This document shows, one piece after another, positions 41,730-51,278 of a stretch of 64,000 nt of DNA; the first letter of the stretch is position 1; each line of letters starts with the position of its first letter. Under the pieces are notes generated by a model. It had not been told where the DNA came from, did no database searches, and was given only the letters and a program-made list of their open reading frames with translations. The position numbers and the translations under genes were made by a program. Source of the stretch: Bacteroidaceae bacterium (GTDB lineage Bacteria; Bacteroidota; Bacteroidia; Bacteroidales; Bacteroidaceae); contig JAFUVE010000006.1 of the NCBI GenBank assembly GCA_017483765.1, positions 19,138-83,137 of the forward strand. Direction: 5' to 3'.

Positions 41730-42578
41730 TTATTTATTCCTGGTCTCGATGACGCAGTCGGCTGGCTGACGGATGTTGTCGTCGATGGTGATGCTGCCGA
41801 TGCTGTCGGCGACAATGTGGCCGGAGGTGGGGTTCTTGATGTTGGTCACGTGGCCGCGGATGTCGGCATGGAGCGTGCTGTATTCGAACATTCGGTCGCA
41901 GTCCTCGCCGAACGTGCAGTTCTCCAGGATAAGGCCGTCAGCATAGCAGAGCACCTGCTCACCGGTGATGTGGCAGTTCACCAGTCGCAGGTTTTTCGAG
42001 TGCCAGCCCAAGTACTCGCCGTGGAGTTCGGAGTCGTAGATCGTCACGTTCTCCACCTCCCAGAAGGCATCTTTCGTGTCGATGAAGGAGTTGCGGATTT
42101 CTACGTTCTTCACATATTGGAACACGTATTTGGAGTCGCTCCGCAGGCCGTCTATCTTGATGTTCTCGCAGAACATGAAAGGATAGGTTCCGTCGTGAAT
42201 CTCCAGATTCTTGATGTCCAAGTTCTTGCATTTCCAGAAGGTCTCGTCGGCGTCGTTGATGCGCACATTCTGAATTTTGATATTCTCCATCTCGCGGAAC
42301 ATCTTGGGGCCGTCGATGATGGTGTCCTCCATCTCCAGGTTGTCGGAATACCATAGTGCCGAACGGGCGCCCACCTTGAAATGGCAGTTCTTGATCTTGA
42401 AGCCATGGACATGCCAGAACGGATACTTGCCTTCCAGCAGGCAGTTCTCCGCCTCTATGTTGCTGCATTCCTTGATGGCTGACTCGCCTTCGCCGATGGT
42501 CACGTGCTCCAGGCGCAGGTTGTGCGACTCGAACAACGGACGCTCTCCTTCAAAATGTTGATTCTTGATAAGTTGCAT
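41730..42578 (-). CDS. DUF3737 protein, right-handed beta-helix
   Basis: The 282-residue protein is made of short repeating coils such as NLRLEHVTIGEGESAIKECSNIEAENCLLEGKYPFWHVHGFKIKNCHFK and ...NIKIQNVRINDADETFWKCKNLDIKNLEIHDGTYPFMFCENIKI, each about 20 residues, as in a right-handed beta-helix. The pattern fits DUF3737, a Bacteroidetes/Firmicutes family of unknown role. No signal peptide, so it is cytoplasmic. It sits between the PatB gene and a MATE exporter gene, both on the same strand with short gaps, so the three may form one operon. Confidence 0.85.
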   Translation of the reverse strand: MQLIKNQHFEGERPLFESHNLRLEHVTIGEGESAIKECSNIEAENCLLEGKYPFWHVHGFKIKNCHFKVGARSALWYSDNLEMEDTIIDGPKMFREMENIKIQNVRINDADETFWKCKNLDIKNLEIHDGTYPFMFCENIKIDGLRSDSKYVFQYVKNVEIRNSFIDTKDAFWEVENVTIYDSELHGEYLGWHSKNLRLVNCHITGEQVLCYADGLILENCTFGEDCDRMFEYSTLHADIRGHVTNIKNPTSGHIVADSIGSITIDDNIRQPADCVIETRNK

Positions 42579-42652
42579 ATATTAGTTTAGAGTTTAGAGT
42601 TTAGAGTGAAGTTGCTCTGGGTTTAGAGTTTAGTATGAAGTTACTCTGGACC

Positions 42653-44110
42653 TTAAATTTTGGCTGCTTTGAGCCATCTGCCACTCTTGAGCCTGAGGAG
42701 GAAGAGAATCCCTCGGATGCACAACTCGATACACATGGCAAGCCATACTCCGTTGAGTCCCATGGCGGGTGCAAGCAGGATGGACAGGGTGATTCGGAAC
42801 ACCCATATCGATCCGAGGTTCATGCTGCTGGGGATGAGGGTGTCGCCGGCTCCGACGAACACGCCATAGCAGACAATCGAGGCGGCGAACAGCGGCTCGG
42901 CGAAGGCTTCGATGCGCAGGGCTTCCACGCCCAGGTTCACAATCTCCTGTACGGGGGTCATGATGCCCATCATCAGCGGGGCTCCAACATACATCAGCGC
43001 ACCCATCACGGTCATCACAAGGATGCCCAGCGTGACGGTGATGTAGGCGAAACGGCGGGCCAGGTCGGCTCGCTTGGCTCCTACGCTCTGGCCCACCAGC
43101 GTGGTGGCGGCATCGCCGATGCCGTAGCCGGGCATATAGCACAGGCTCTCGGCGTTCACGCCGAAGGCGTTGGCTGCGATGGCGTACATGCCCAAAGGTG
43201 CCACGATCATCGTGGTGCATATCTGCGCCCCGCACATGATCACTCTCTCGCAGGCAATGGGCATGCCCAGCCTGAAGGCTTTCTTCAGCACGCGACCTGT
43301 GGGACGGAACATCCTGAGGGTGGACGCCTCCTGCTTCAGACGGCCGAACAGGCTCATTGAGCGGGAGCGGAAACAGAGGAAATAGAAGAGCAGGACGCAG
43401 ACGATGACCTCGGCTACGGCCGTGCCCATCGCGGCGCCTACTACGCCCATGCCGGCTCCATACACGTGGATGCGCATGCCCAGCACCTCGTAGTCGGCTG
43501 ACGGGAAGATGAACAGGAAGTTGAATACGACGTCCAGCACGCACAACAGCATATTGAGCATGCTCGGCAACTTCACGTTGCCGCTGCACCTGAGCATCGC
43601 GCTCATCAGAAAGGTCAATTCGAACACGGGGATGGTCAGGCCGAACACAAGAAAATAGCCGGAGGCTCCGGCTTTCAAAGATTCGTCACCTCCCAGCCAT
43701 GTGGGGAGCTGGCCGCTGATAGCCACGGCTATGATGCTCAAAGCCAGACTCAGACTGATGGTCGTGGTGAACGCCTGGCGGAGGATGCTCCTGGCCTCGG
43801 AGGGTTTGCTGGCACCTATGCGGTGGGCCACCTGAACGCTGAAGCCGGTGGCCATGCTGGAGCACAAACCCCAGAAAAGCCACGTCGTAGTGGCCACAAG
43901 GCCGATGCTCGCGGCGCCTTCAGCACCGAGACGTCCCACCATCGACGCGTCGATATACTCCATCAGAATGTGGGATATCTGGGCCAGCATGGCAGGAATA
44001 GCCAGACGCACGGTAAGATTCAACTGCTCATACCGTGTCATCGACGTGCCTCCTGTGCGAACCTTTTCAAGGAGTAAGTCTGTCTTGCTGAGTCGACGCG
44101 CTGTTTCCAT
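42653..44110 (-). CDS. MATE family efflux transporter
   Basis: The start is the ATG at 44108-44110 (METARRLSKTDLL); a TTG seven codons upstream is part of the -7 box itself. The 485-residue protein has about twelve hydrophobic segments, and MATE features such as LAIPAMLAQISHILMEYIDASMVGRLG at the N-terminus and repeated G-A/G motifs (ATTLVGQSVGAKRADLARRF, MGALMYVGAPLMMG) in the two halves. MATE pumps expel drugs or metabolites using Na+ or H+. It lies upstream of the DUF3737 and PatB genes on the same strand. Confidence 0.92.
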   Translation of the reverse strand: METARRLSKTDLLLEKVRTGGTSMTRYEQLNLTVRLAIPAMLAQISHILMEYIDASMVGRLGAEGAASIGLVATTTWLFWGLCSSMATGFSVQVAHRIGASKPSEARSILRQAFTTTISLSLALSIIAVAISGQLPTWLGGDESLKAGASGYFLVFGLTIPVFELTFLMSAMLRCSGNVKLPSMLNMLLCVLDVVFNFLFIFPSADYEVLGMRIHVYGAGMGVVGAAMGTAVAEVIVCVLLFYFLCFRSRSMSLFGRLKQEASTLRMFRPTGRVLKKAFRLGMPIACERVIMCGAQICTTMIVAPLGMYAIAANAFGVNAESLCYMPGYGIGDAATTLVGQSVGAKRADLARRFAYITVTLGILVMTVMGALMYVGAPLMMGIMTPVQEIVNLGVEALRIEAFAEPLFAASIVCYGVFVGAGDTLIPSSMNLGSIWVFRITLSILLAPAMGLNGVWLAMCIELCIRGILFLLRLKSGRWLKAAKI

Positions 44111-44128
44111 GTTTATGCAAAAAGTATG

Positions 44129-44136
44129 CAAAGTTA
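44129..44136 (-). promoter_or_regulatory. -7 promoter box of the MATE gene
   Basis: Minus strand TAACTTTG, 18 bp before the start codon at 44110. Confidence 0.6.
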
Positions 44137-44303
44137 CAAATTTTCAATGAGAATAGCACTAAGAAAGTGCAAAAAAACAATCATTGCTTTCATGCGTAAA
44201 ATCCTGAATATTGCGTATTTGCAAAAATAGCAAAACTGGGAAACCTTTTTGCTATACTCCAAGCTGGTGGCTGCTTCGGTTTGTCTCTTTCCTTACGTGC
44301 AAA

Positions 44304-44341
44304 GAATTCCCCGCAAACAATGACCTTTGTTTGCGGGGAAT
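44304..44341. terminator. Perfect hairpin between the MATE and 17-residue-repeat genes
   Basis: Stem AATTCCCCGCAAACAA (44304-44319) with TTGTTTGCGGGGAATT (44326-44341), loop 6 nt. There is no T-run on either strand, so it may be a processed RNA end or protein site rather than a terminator. It lies 42 bp past the stop of the 44383 gene. Confidence 0.65.
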
Positions 44342-44382
44342 TATATGTTCGGCTTTCTTCTGCTGCGCAAGGAGCTGTGCCG

Positions 44383-44802
44383 TCAGCGTATCATTCCGAA
44401 GAAGAAGAGCAGGGCTGCGGCATGTTGCTGGCTGACTCCCTTCGCATAGCCGATGGTGGAGTGGCTGGAGTTCTGGATGGTTCCGTCAGAGCGGATGTAA
44501 CCGATGGTGGAGTGAGAGGAGTTCTGCACTGTCCCGTCGCTGCGGATGTAGCCGATGGTGGAGTGGCTGGAGTTCTGGATGGTGCCGTCGTTTCGGATGT
44601 AACCCATCGTGGAGTGGGAGGAGTTCTGCACGGTTCCGTCATTTCGGATGTAGCCCATCGTGGAGTGGCTGGAATTGTACACTGTCCCGTCCTTCACGTA
44701 GCCGATGGTGGAGTGGGAGCTGTTCTGCACTGTCTGGGCCTGCACCGCCGTCGTGCACAGCAACATGACGAGCATCAGGGCGATTTTTGCAATTATTTTC
44801 AT
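44383..44802 (-). CDS. Secreted protein of six 17-residue repeats
   Basis: The start is the ATG at 44800-44802 (MKIIAKIALMLVMLLCTTAVQAQ), which gives a clear signal peptide; the frame is open further upstream without support. The 139-residue product has six tandem copies of DGT[VI]xNSSHST[IM]GYI[RK][NS] (17 residues, 51 bp), then a short hydrophobic C-terminus (AAALLFFFGMIR). Such Bacteroidetes proteins can fold as a small beta-flower with one strand set per repeat; I recall this only as a family description. The high DNA identity between copies suggests the number can change by slippage or recombination. Function unknown. Confidence 0.75.
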   Translation of the reverse strand: MKIIAKIALMLVMLLCTTAVQAQTVQNSSHSTIGYVKDGTVYNSSHSTMGYIRNDGTVQNSSHSTMGYIRNDGTIQNSSHSTIGYIRSDGTVQNSSHSTIGYIRSDGTIQNSSHSTIGYAKGVSQQHAAALLFFFGMIR

Positions 44803-44942
44803 CGTTTGTCTGTTTTTAGGGGTTGATAATGAGTATGGATCTCTCTTGTCTTTTTGTGCAAATTTATCATGATTCCACAATCGTGGCAAGGGAATTTCGC
44901 TATTTCTTGATGGGGATTTCTGCGTATGTGGAGGACGAATCC

Positions 44943-45851
44943 CTATTCCACGTCCATGAGGTCTTCCAGGTACTTGAGTGTGTTGGTGATGCCCGACATG
45001 TCGCGCGGACCGTCCATATAGCCGTGTGAGCTGAGGCTCTTTCCGCTGTCGAACAAGGCACTGAAACGCCAGTTGCTTCCGTCGGTCACGCCGGGATTAA
45101 TATATTCTTCCTTGTAGTTCTGGGCTTTCCCGGCCTTCAGGAATTCCGTGATTTTCTCGCCCACTTCAGCTCCGAAGGTCTTTTTCTTCACTATAGGCTC
45201 CTTGCCCATAAACTTGCCGCTGTCGTCGGTGAAGTCCACTTCGTAGCCGCCGTCTGCAGTGGCTTTCACATTCCATTCTGGTCCGCCCGGACGCATAGTC
45301 CCCTTGTGGCTGTAGTTGAAGGAACTGAGTTTTCCTGTCGGGAAGGGCTTGTCGACGGTGGTGTACTCAAATATTTCGTCGAAAAATCCTGTGACGGCAT
45401 GCACGATGCCGAAGTTGTCAGGACTGACACGCTCCGCGTTGAGCAGGAACACGGCTGATTCGTGCTTCGTGCCCAGGTGCCATTCCAGTCCTTTCTGTCC
45501 TTTCTTCGATGTGTAGTCCTGGTAGTAGTCCTCGAGCGGGTAGATGTGCTCGAGCATGAATTCCAGTTTCTCGAGTTCAAGGGGGGAGATGGACTTGTAG
45601 TTTCGCTCTCCGTCTCTCAAATATTTGATTTCGACGAAATTATGAACCTGCTTCATCTCAATTTCGGTCGTCTCCTCATCGTTCTCGAGAACGGTGAAAC
45701 GCAGTTCCTTCAGTTTGCCGGGTTTCTCGTCGCCCTGGTAGGCTTTCTCTTTTCCGTGGCTCACGCCTTTCATCTTCTTCTTCTGGGCATAGCATGGGAT
45801 AATCGCAATGATGAATGCGACGATACAAGTGATGATGATTTTTTTGTCCAT
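44943..45851 (-). CDS. Secreted protein of unknown function
   Basis: The start is the ATG at 45849-45851 (MDKKIIITCIVAFIIAIIPCYAQ), followed by KKKMKGVSHGKEKAYQGDEKPG. The 302-residue protein has a lipobox-like cysteine (IIPCYAQ), but a simple signal peptide with cleavage after YAQ is also possible. The rest is mixed alpha/beta: LKELRFTVLENDEETTEIEMKQ, SPLELEKLEFMLEHIYPLEDYYQDYTSKKGQKGLEWHLG, FSYSHKGTMRPGGPEWNVKATADGGYEVDFTDDSG. No known family is recognised. It is the upstream neighbour of the 17-residue-repeat gene on the same strand. A -7 box lies at 45922-45929. Confidence 0.7.
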   Translation of the reverse strand: MDKKIIITCIVAFIIAIIPCYAQKKKMKGVSHGKEKAYQGDEKPGKLKELRFTVLENDEETTEIEMKQVHNFVEIKYLRDGERNYKSISPLELEKLEFMLEHIYPLEDYYQDYTSKKGQKGLEWHLGTKHESAVFLLNAERVSPDNFGIVHAVTGFFDEIFEYTTVDKPFPTGKLSSFNYSHKGTMRPGGPEWNVKATADGGYEVDFTDDSGKFMGKEPIVKKKTFGAEVGEKITEFLKAGKAQNYKEEYINPGVTDGSNWRFSALFDSGKSLSSHGYMDGPRDMSGITNTLKYLEDLMDVE

Positions 45852-45921
45852 AGGTTTGTATTCTTTTGAGGTTGATAATGTGATTTTCTCGGGTTTGTTG
45901 ACAAATTTGCTGTCCACGATG

Positions 45922-45929
45922 CAAATTTA
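45922..45929 (-). promoter_or_regulatory. -7 promoter box of the 44.9-kb gene
   Basis: Minus strand TAAATTTG, 70 bp before the start codon at 45851. Confidence 0.5.
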
Positions 45930-45995
45930 CATAAAATAAATGAATTAGTTGATTTTTTTTTCGTTTTTTTTGCTGGTAGGATAGATGTGGTTAAA

Positions 45996-46076
45996 GTAGA
46001 GACGTCCCGCGGGGCGTCTTGCTACTTTCTATTTTGGCTTGTCACGGTTTTGATTTAGACGCCCCGCGGGGTGTCT
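45996..46076. repeat. Two palindromic GAGACGCCCC-type elements
   Basis: 45996-46020 reads GTAGAGACGTCCCGCGGGGC then GTCTT; 46056-46076 reads TAGACGCCCCGCGGGGTGTCT. Both are palindromes of the same family as 53373-53398, 58461-58485 and 58507-58532. Confidence 0.8.
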
Positions 46077-46192
46077 GAATTTTGTTGTACGGTTTGATGC
46101 GAGTCGGGATCGTGGCTGCGTCGGAAAACAGATTTTCCGTTCCTGCAACTGGTTGGACATTCCAGTTATGGGCTTTGGGGTGGGGTAGAAAC

Positions 46193-46223
46193 AAAAATGC
46201 CAACCGGTGGGGTTGGCATTTTT
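46193..46223. terminator. Terminator of the ompA gene
   Basis: Stem AAAAATGCCAACC (46193-46205) with GGTTGGCATTTTT (46211-46223). It lies 21 bp after the minus-strand OmpA stop. Confidence 0.9.
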
Positions 46224-46243
46224 GAGTTGTCGGTATGTGAGGG

Positions 46244-47452
46244 TTATTGTCCTTCGATGATTACGCAGCGGTTCCAGTCGTTGTTGTCAGGATAAGGCTG
46301 GATGGTGTCGCCGAGTCCTTCTACCATCGTAATCTGGCTTGCCGGTACTCCGGCGTCTTTCAGTGCCTGGGCCACTGTGTCGGCACGCTTCTGCGAAAGC
46401 ATGAGGTTACGTGCGGCGTTTCCTGTGCCCTTGTCTGCATAACCAGTAACGGTGATCTTGCCCTTCGGGTATTTCTTTGCCCAGTCGGCAATCTTCTTGA
46501 TCTTGGCCTCGGGGCTGTTGGAGTTGTCAAGCTCTGTCTTCGACTCGAAGTAGTAGATGGTCTCCTTCACGGGCTCCGGCTTCACTTCCACTGGCTTCGG
46601 AGGTGCTACTGGCGTAGGAGGAGTGACAGGAGTTGGAGGAGGAGTTACCACAGGCTCTGGCTTCTTCTCAGGTTCTGGCTCCTTCACGGGTTCCGGTTCC
46701 TTCACTGGCTCCACCTTCTTCACGATCATCGGGTCTGGCTTGCGAGGCGCCTTGAAACCGAACTTGTAGGTGACGCCCAGCTGAGCGGTCATCATCCATT
46801 CGTCGCGGTTGCTGTACTTGGAGTTGAAGCGGTCGGACAGTGAGTTCATGTCCACTTCCAGACCTACGCTCCAGTTCTTTGCCACGTTGAAGTCCAGCAT
46901 AAGGCCTACGCGGAGGTTGTGGCTGAACAGGTGCTCGCGGCTCTTGCCTTTGCCCCATGCATTTGAGGTGCTCTCGGCTGGGAGAGGTCCGTTGGCAAGG
47001 ATCTTGTCAAGGTCGTCGTTGCCCCATGCGTAGTTCAGACCGATACCGCCCACGAGGATGACGTCGACGAAATGACGGTTGGTCTTTGAGAAGATGTTGC
47101 TCAGATTGAGCAAGAGGTCGAGGTCGTAGTTCGTGTAGTTGAACTTGTAGGTCTTGTCAATCGACTTGAATCCGCCCTTCGACTCCCATGCGTTCACATG
47201 GACACGTGCGCCCACTCCTGTGCCGAAGAAACGTCCGAATCCGAGGCTTACGGTCGGAGAAAGCAGGTCGGAGAACGATTTGTTTGTGAATGTGGTTCCA
47301 AGTCCGCCCTGAGCCTGCACGAACCAGTAGGGAGCTGGGCGATAGCCAAGCTGCAAGGCTTCCTGATAGTCTGCCTCAGTGGTCTGGGCCGACATGGTCA
47401 TTGTGCCGCAAAATGCCACGGCCGACAACAATAAGGATTTTAATAGTCGCAT
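46244..47452 (-). CDS. OmpA family outer membrane protein
   Basis: The start is the ATG at 47450-47452 (MRLLKSLLLSAVAFCGTMTMSAQ), giving a signal peptide. The 402-residue product has an N-terminal barrel (about 25-240, for example LGFGRFFGTGVGARVHVNAWESKGG, NLRVGLMLDFNVAKNWSVGLEVDMN), then a Pro/Glu/Lys-rich linker with EPVKEPEP words at about 250-310, and an OmpA C-terminal domain (ITVTGYADKGTGNAARNLMLSQKRADTVAQALKDAGVPASQI). The last domain binds peptidoglycan. It is likely one of the major surface proteins. The last residues CVIIEGQ replace the more usual R-R-V/I-E. A -7 box is at 47507-47514. Confidence 0.92.
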   Translation of the reverse strand: MRLLKSLLLSAVAFCGTMTMSAQTTEADYQEALQLGYRPAPYWFVQAQGGLGTTFTNKSFSDLLSPTVSLGFGRFFGTGVGARVHVNAWESKGGFKSIDKTYKFNYTNYDLDLLLNLSNIFSKTNRHFVDVILVGGIGLNYAWGNDDLDKILANGPLPAESTSNAWGKGKSREHLFSHNLRVGLMLDFNVAKNWSVGLEVDMNSLSDRFNSKYSNRDEWMMTAQLGVTYKFGFKAPRKPDPMIVKKVEPVKEPEPVKEPEPEKKPEPVVTPPPTPVTPPTPVAPPKPVEVKPEPVKETIYYFESKTELDNSNSPEAKIKKIADWAKKYPKGKITVTGYADKGTGNAARNLMLSQKRADTVAQALKDAGVPASQITMVEGLGDTIQPYPDNNDWNRCVIIEGQ

Positions 47453-47506
47453 AGTAATTAGTTGTATTTTTTGATGATTTTCTTTGCTAAGTGTAGATTT
47501 AACGAC

Positions 47507-47514
47507 CAAATTTA
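47507..47514 (-). promoter_or_regulatory. -7 promoter box of the ompA gene
   Basis: Minus strand TAAATTTG, 54 bp before the start codon. The other strand of this spacer has TATATTTG at 47621-47628 and TAAATTTG at 47641-47648, candidates for the acetyltransferase gene at 47788. Confidence 0.5.
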
Positions 47515-47787
47515 TGAATTTTTAGTGGAAACTGCAAAAAATATTTAAATTTTATTCGTAAAATGATAAAAAAACTTCTTTTTCTGGCCTGTTTGACACT
47601 TTTTTGCCTCTCTCATGTGGTATATTTGCAAGATAATTGCTAAATTTGCGTAAAATTGCAATTTTAACTGAATTCATACATTTTTTATAACTTGTTCATG
47701 CGTTTTTGTGGCATGCTGACCACGATGTGAGGATGGAGCCATTCCGTCTTCATTGAAAACGTGTCAACCATTTTTTTATAATCCTAC

Positions 47788-48930
47788 ATGTCAGAAATCA
47801 CTATCAAACCCATTGGCGAGTCCAAACGGGAAATCCATAAGTTTGTGAAATTCCACAACGACCTCTACGCCGATTGCCAGTATGCCGTTCCTGAACTCTA
47901 TTTCGACCTCCAGAACACGCTCTCGAAAAAGAATGCGGCAAGGGAATTCTGCGAATCGCAGATGTTCATGGCATACAGGGACGGAAAGCCTGTGGGTCGC
48001 GTGGTGGCCATCATCAACACCAGGGCCAACGAGGCATGGAAAAACAAATGTGTCAGATTCGGATGGATTGACTTCGTCGACGACAAGCAGGTGAGCAGCG
48101 CGCTCATAAAGACGGTGGAGCAATGGGGCAAGGAGCGCGGAATGACCGAAATCGAAGGACCGCTCGGATTCACCGACATGGACCCGGAGGGTATGCTCTA
48201 CGAGGGACACGACGAGATTGGGACGATGGTCACCATCTACAACCATCATTACTACGTCGACCACATGGTGGAGCTCGGATTCGAGAAAGCCATCGACTGG
48301 GTGGAGTGGAGGCTGATTATTCCCCGGGAGACGGGTGTGCCGGAAAGGCTGATGAAGGTGTCGGCCATCGTCGAGAAGAAATATGGTGTGCAGATCAAGA
48401 AGTACAAGAGCTGCAAGGCCATCAAGAAAGCCTACGGACGCGACATCTTCAATGTCATCAACTCTGCTTTCACACCCCTTTTCGGATATTCTGAGCTTTC
48501 CGAGAAGCAAATCGACCAGTACATCGACATGTACATGAGCTTCGTCGACCCGAAGCTTGTGTCCACGATCGAGGACAAGGACGGAAAGCTCATCGCTGTG
48601 GGCATCTGCATGCCGTCGCTCTCCGAGGCGATTCAGAAATGTAAGGGAAAACTGTTCCCCTTCGGATGGTATCATATGCTCAAGGCGCTCAAATGGAAGC
48701 ACGCCAACCACCTGGAGATGCTCCTCATTGCCGTCAGGCCCGAGTGGCAGAGCAAGGGTGTCAACGCCCTGTTCTTCAAGGACCTCCTGCCTTATTTCAT
48801 CAGCGGAGGATATGAGTGGTGCGAGACCAGCGTCGAGCTTGAGACCAACACGAAGGTGCAGAATCAGTGGATTTACTTCGAGGGACGTATCCACAAGCGC
48901 CGCAGATGCTGGAAGAAAGCAATTGAGTAA
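47788..48930 (+). CDS. GNAT-like N-acyltransferase
   Basis: The 380-residue protein is cytoplasmic. The N-terminal half has MFMAYRDGKPVGRVVAIINTRANEAWKNK, GKERGMTEIEGPLGFTDMDPEGMLYEGHDEIGTMVTIYNHHYYVDHMVELGFEKAIDWVEW; the C-terminal part has LEMLLIAVRPEWQSKGVNALFFKDLLPYFISGGYEWCETSVELETNTKVQNQWIYFEGRIHKRRRCWKK. It fits a double GNAT fold of about 380 residues found in Bacteroidetes and annotated simply as N-acetyltransferase. Substrate unknown; an amino-acyl or lipid precursor is possible. It stands alone before parE and is followed by GAAGAATG-type repeats starting at its stop codon. Confidence 0.75.
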   Translation: MSEITIKPIGESKREIHKFVKFHNDLYADCQYAVPELYFDLQNTLSKKNAAREFCESQMFMAYRDGKPVGRVVAIINTRANEAWKNKCVRFGWIDFVDDKQVSSALIKTVEQWGKERGMTEIEGPLGFTDMDPEGMLYEGHDEIGTMVTIYNHHYYVDHMVELGFEKAIDWVEWRLIIPRETGVPERLMKVSAIVEKKYGVQIKKYKSCKAIKKAYGRDIFNVINSAFTPLFGYSELSEKQIDQYIDMYMSFVDPKLVSTIEDKDGKLIAVGICMPSLSEAIQKCKGKLFPFGWYHMLKALKWKHANHLEMLLIAVRPEWQSKGVNALFFKDLLPYFISGGYEWCETSVELETNTKVQNQWIYFEGRIHKRRRCWKKAIE

Positions 48931-49098
48931 ATGAAGAATGAAGAATAAAGAATGATGAATGAGGAATGAAGAATCAGCCTTGCGCCCTCTTAGTCTGGCA
49001 TCTACCTTTAGCAACCGCAGAACGTACCCCGTGTTGAGTGGCTGTCATCCGCATGGCTCTCTCAACTCTCAACTCTAAACTCTCAACTCTAAACTAAA
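48930..49098. repeat. Low-complexity repeats between the acetyltransferase and parE
   Basis: From the stop of the acetyltransferase GAATGAAGAAT-type words run to about 48975. From 49063 to 49098 7-bp words CAACTCT/CAACTCTAAACT repeat up to the parE leader. Between them, 48976-49060 holds nothing recognised. Confidence 0.75.
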
Positions 49099-49136
49099 AA
49101 AAAATCAATCGCCAGGCACAAAGCCGGGCATACATA

Positions 49137-51119
49137 ATGGCAGAAGAAAATATAAACAACGACATTTTTGAGAACGGTCAGCAAGAGCCGGCCGTGGACT
49201 ATACTGATGCTAACATCATCACGCTCGAGGGACTGGAACACGTCCGCAGACGTCCGGGTATGTATATCGGACGACTTGGCGACGGTTCGCACGAGGAGGA
49301 CGGCATTTACGTCCTGCTCAAGGAGACCATCGACAACTCCATCGACGAATTCAAGATGAACGCGGGTAAGCGCATCGAAGTGGATATCGTCGACGACCAC
49401 AAAGTCACGGTGAGGGACTACGGAAGAGGAATCCCGCAGGGAAAGATGGTGGAGGCGGTGTCCATTCTCAACACCGGCGGTAAGTACGACTCCAAGGCCT
49501 TCAAGAAGAGTGTGGGACTCAACGGAGTCGGAACGAAAGCCGTCAACGCGCTCAGCTCCAGCTTCGAAGTGAGAAGCTACAGGGACGGGAAAGTCAGGAC
49601 GGCCACATTCGAGAAAGGAAAGCTGCAGACCGACACCACGGAGGACACCAACGAGGAGACGGGCACCCTCATCTGCTTCGAGCCCGACGACACGCTTTTC
49701 CTCAACTACAAGTACCAGCCTGAGTTCGTGGAGAACATGCTACGCAACTACACCTACCTCAACACCGGGCTGGAAATCTACTATAACGGACGGCGTATCA
49801 TCTCGCGCAACGGACTCAAGGACCTGCTCACCGATACGATGGACACCACGCCCATCTATCCCATCATTCACCTCAAGGGCGACGACATAGAAATCGCCTT
49901 CACTCACACCAACCAGCAGTACGGTGAGGAATACCACTCCTTCGTCAACGGACAGCACACCATCCAGGGAGGCACACACCAGAGCGCCTTCAAGGAGCAT
50001 ATAGCCAGAACCATCAAGGAGTTCTACGGAAAGAACTATGAGTTTGCTGACATACGAAGCGGAATCGTCGCGGCTATAGCCATCAACGTGGAGGAGCCGC
50101 AGTTCGAGAGCCAGACCAAAATCAAGCTCGGTTCGCTCACCATGGCGCCCAACGGGGGCGTCTCGGTCAACAAGTTCGTGGGCGACTTCATCAAGACGGA
50201 GGTCGACAACTACCTGCATAAGAACCCCGACGTGGCTGAGGCCATCGAACAGAAAATCAAGGACAACGAGCGCGACCGCAAGGCCATTGCAGGAGTCACC
50301 AAGCTGGCGAGAGAGAGGGCGAAGAAAGCCAATCTGCACAACCGCAAGCTCCGCGACTGCCGCTACCACTTCAACGATGCCAAGGGCGACAAAAAGGAGG
50401 AGACCTGTGTGTTCATCACGGAGGGAGACTCTGCCAGCGGAAGCATCACCAAAAGCCGGGACGTCAACACCCAGGCTGTCTTCTCACTGCGCGGAAAGCC
50501 TTTCAACTGCTTCGGAAAGACGAAGAAGGTGGTCTACGAGAATGAGGAGTTCAACCTCCTGCAGGCGGCTCTCAACATCGAGGACGGAATCGACGGACTC
50601 AGATATAATAAGGTGATTGTGGCCACGGATGCGGATGTCGACGGAATGCACATCCGCCTGCTTATGATCACCTTCTTCCTCCAGTTCTTCCCCGAGCTCA
50701 TCAAGAAAGGGCATGTCTATATCCTGCAGACGCCGCTCTTCCGTGTCCGCAACAAGAAAAAACGGATCAAGAAGGAGAATCTCAAGGAGCTCACCAAGGA
50801 CAAGCCAGAGGACAAGGGCGACTACATCACACGTTACTGCTACTCTGAAGAGGAGCGGCTGCAGGCCATCGAGCTCATGTCGCCGGAACCGGAAATCACG
50901 CGGTTCAAAGGACTGGGAGAAATCTCGCCCGACGAGTTCCGCAACTTCATCGGTCCGGACATACGGCTCGAGCAGGTCACCCTGCGCAAGACCGACCAGG
51001 TGAAGGAACTGCTGGAGTACTACATGGGAAAGAACACCATGGAGCGCCAGAACTTCATCATCGACAACCTCGTCATCGAGGAAGACCTCCCCGACGAGGA
51101 GGAAGCCGAGGCCTCATAA
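49137..51119 (+). CDS. parE: DNA topoisomerase IV subunit B
   Basis: The 660-residue GyrB/ParE-type protein has the GHKL ATPase: [68 protein letters not shown]. The TOPRIM part has [19 protein letters not shown] and [17 protein letters not shown]-terminal [17 protein letters not shown] is typical. The start residues are close to ParE rather than GyrB, and length is short (GyrB is longer), so topoisomerase IV subunit B is the best call; gyrB lies elsewhere. It decatenates daughter chromosomes with ParC. The next genes are coaD, an S41 protease and ybeY in the same direction. Confidence 0.93.
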   Translation: MAEENINNDIFENGQQEPAVDYTDANIITLEGLEHVRRRPGMYIGRLGDGSHEEDGIYVLLKETIDNSIDEFKMNAGKRIEVDIVDDHKVTVRDYGRGIPQGKMVEAVSILNTGGKYDSKAFKKSVGLNGVGTKAVNALSSSFEVRSYRDGKVRTATFEKGKLQTDTTEDTNEETGTLICFEPDDTLFLNYKYQPEFVENMLRNYTYLNTGLEIYYNGRRIISRNGLKDLLTDTMDTTPIYPIIHLKGDDIEIAFTHTNQQYGEEYHSFVNGQHTIQGGTHQSAFKEHIARTIKEFYGKNYEFADIRSGIVAAIAINVEEPQFESQTKIKLGSLTMAPNGGVSVNKFVGDFIKTEVDNYLHKNPDVAEAIEQKIKDNERDRKAIAGVTKLARERAKKANLHNRKLRDCRYHFNDAKGDKKEETCVFITEGDSASGSITKSRDVNTQAVFSLRGKPFNCFGKTKKVVYENEEFNLLQAALNIEDGIDGLRYNKVIVATDADVDGMHIRLLMITFFLQFFPELIKKGHVYILQTPLFRVRNKKKRIKKENLKELTKDKPEDKGDYITRYCYSEEERLQAIELMSPEPEITRFKGLGEISPDEFRNFIGPDIRLEQVTLRKTDQVKELLEYYMGKNTMERQNFIIDNLVIEEDLPDEEEAEAS

Positions 51120-51137
51120 CCTGATCCTGCTGGGACC

Positions 51138-51218
51138 CTCCGGATATGCCGGTCTCTCCGGGTTATCCGGTCTCTCCGGCCTCTCCGGGTCATCCGGTCT
51201 CTCTGGCCTCTCCGGAAA
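51138..51218. repeat. 9-bp array, 9 units (nTCCGGnnn)
   Basis: Nine units between parE and coaD, for example CTCCGGATA, TGCCGGTCT, CTCCGGGTT, ATCCGGTCT, CTCCGGCCT. Exactly 81 bp, the same unit number as the arrays at 12.1 and 13.5 kb. Confidence 0.9.
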
Positions 51219-51278
51219 AATCCCGTCCGCATGGCATTAAACTTCAAACTTCAAATTTCAAATCTCAAAAAAACAACC

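Noticed and set aside
40388-41752. 454-codon plus-strand frame
   Set aside because: Antisense shadow of the PatB/MalY gene with no recognisable domain.
44111-44131. TTG start of the MATE gene
   Set aside because: Also part of a -7 box (TAACTTTG).
47791-49014. 407-codon minus-strand frame
   Set aside because: Antisense to the acetyltransferase gene and low in protein-like features; a GC-rich codon-position artefact.
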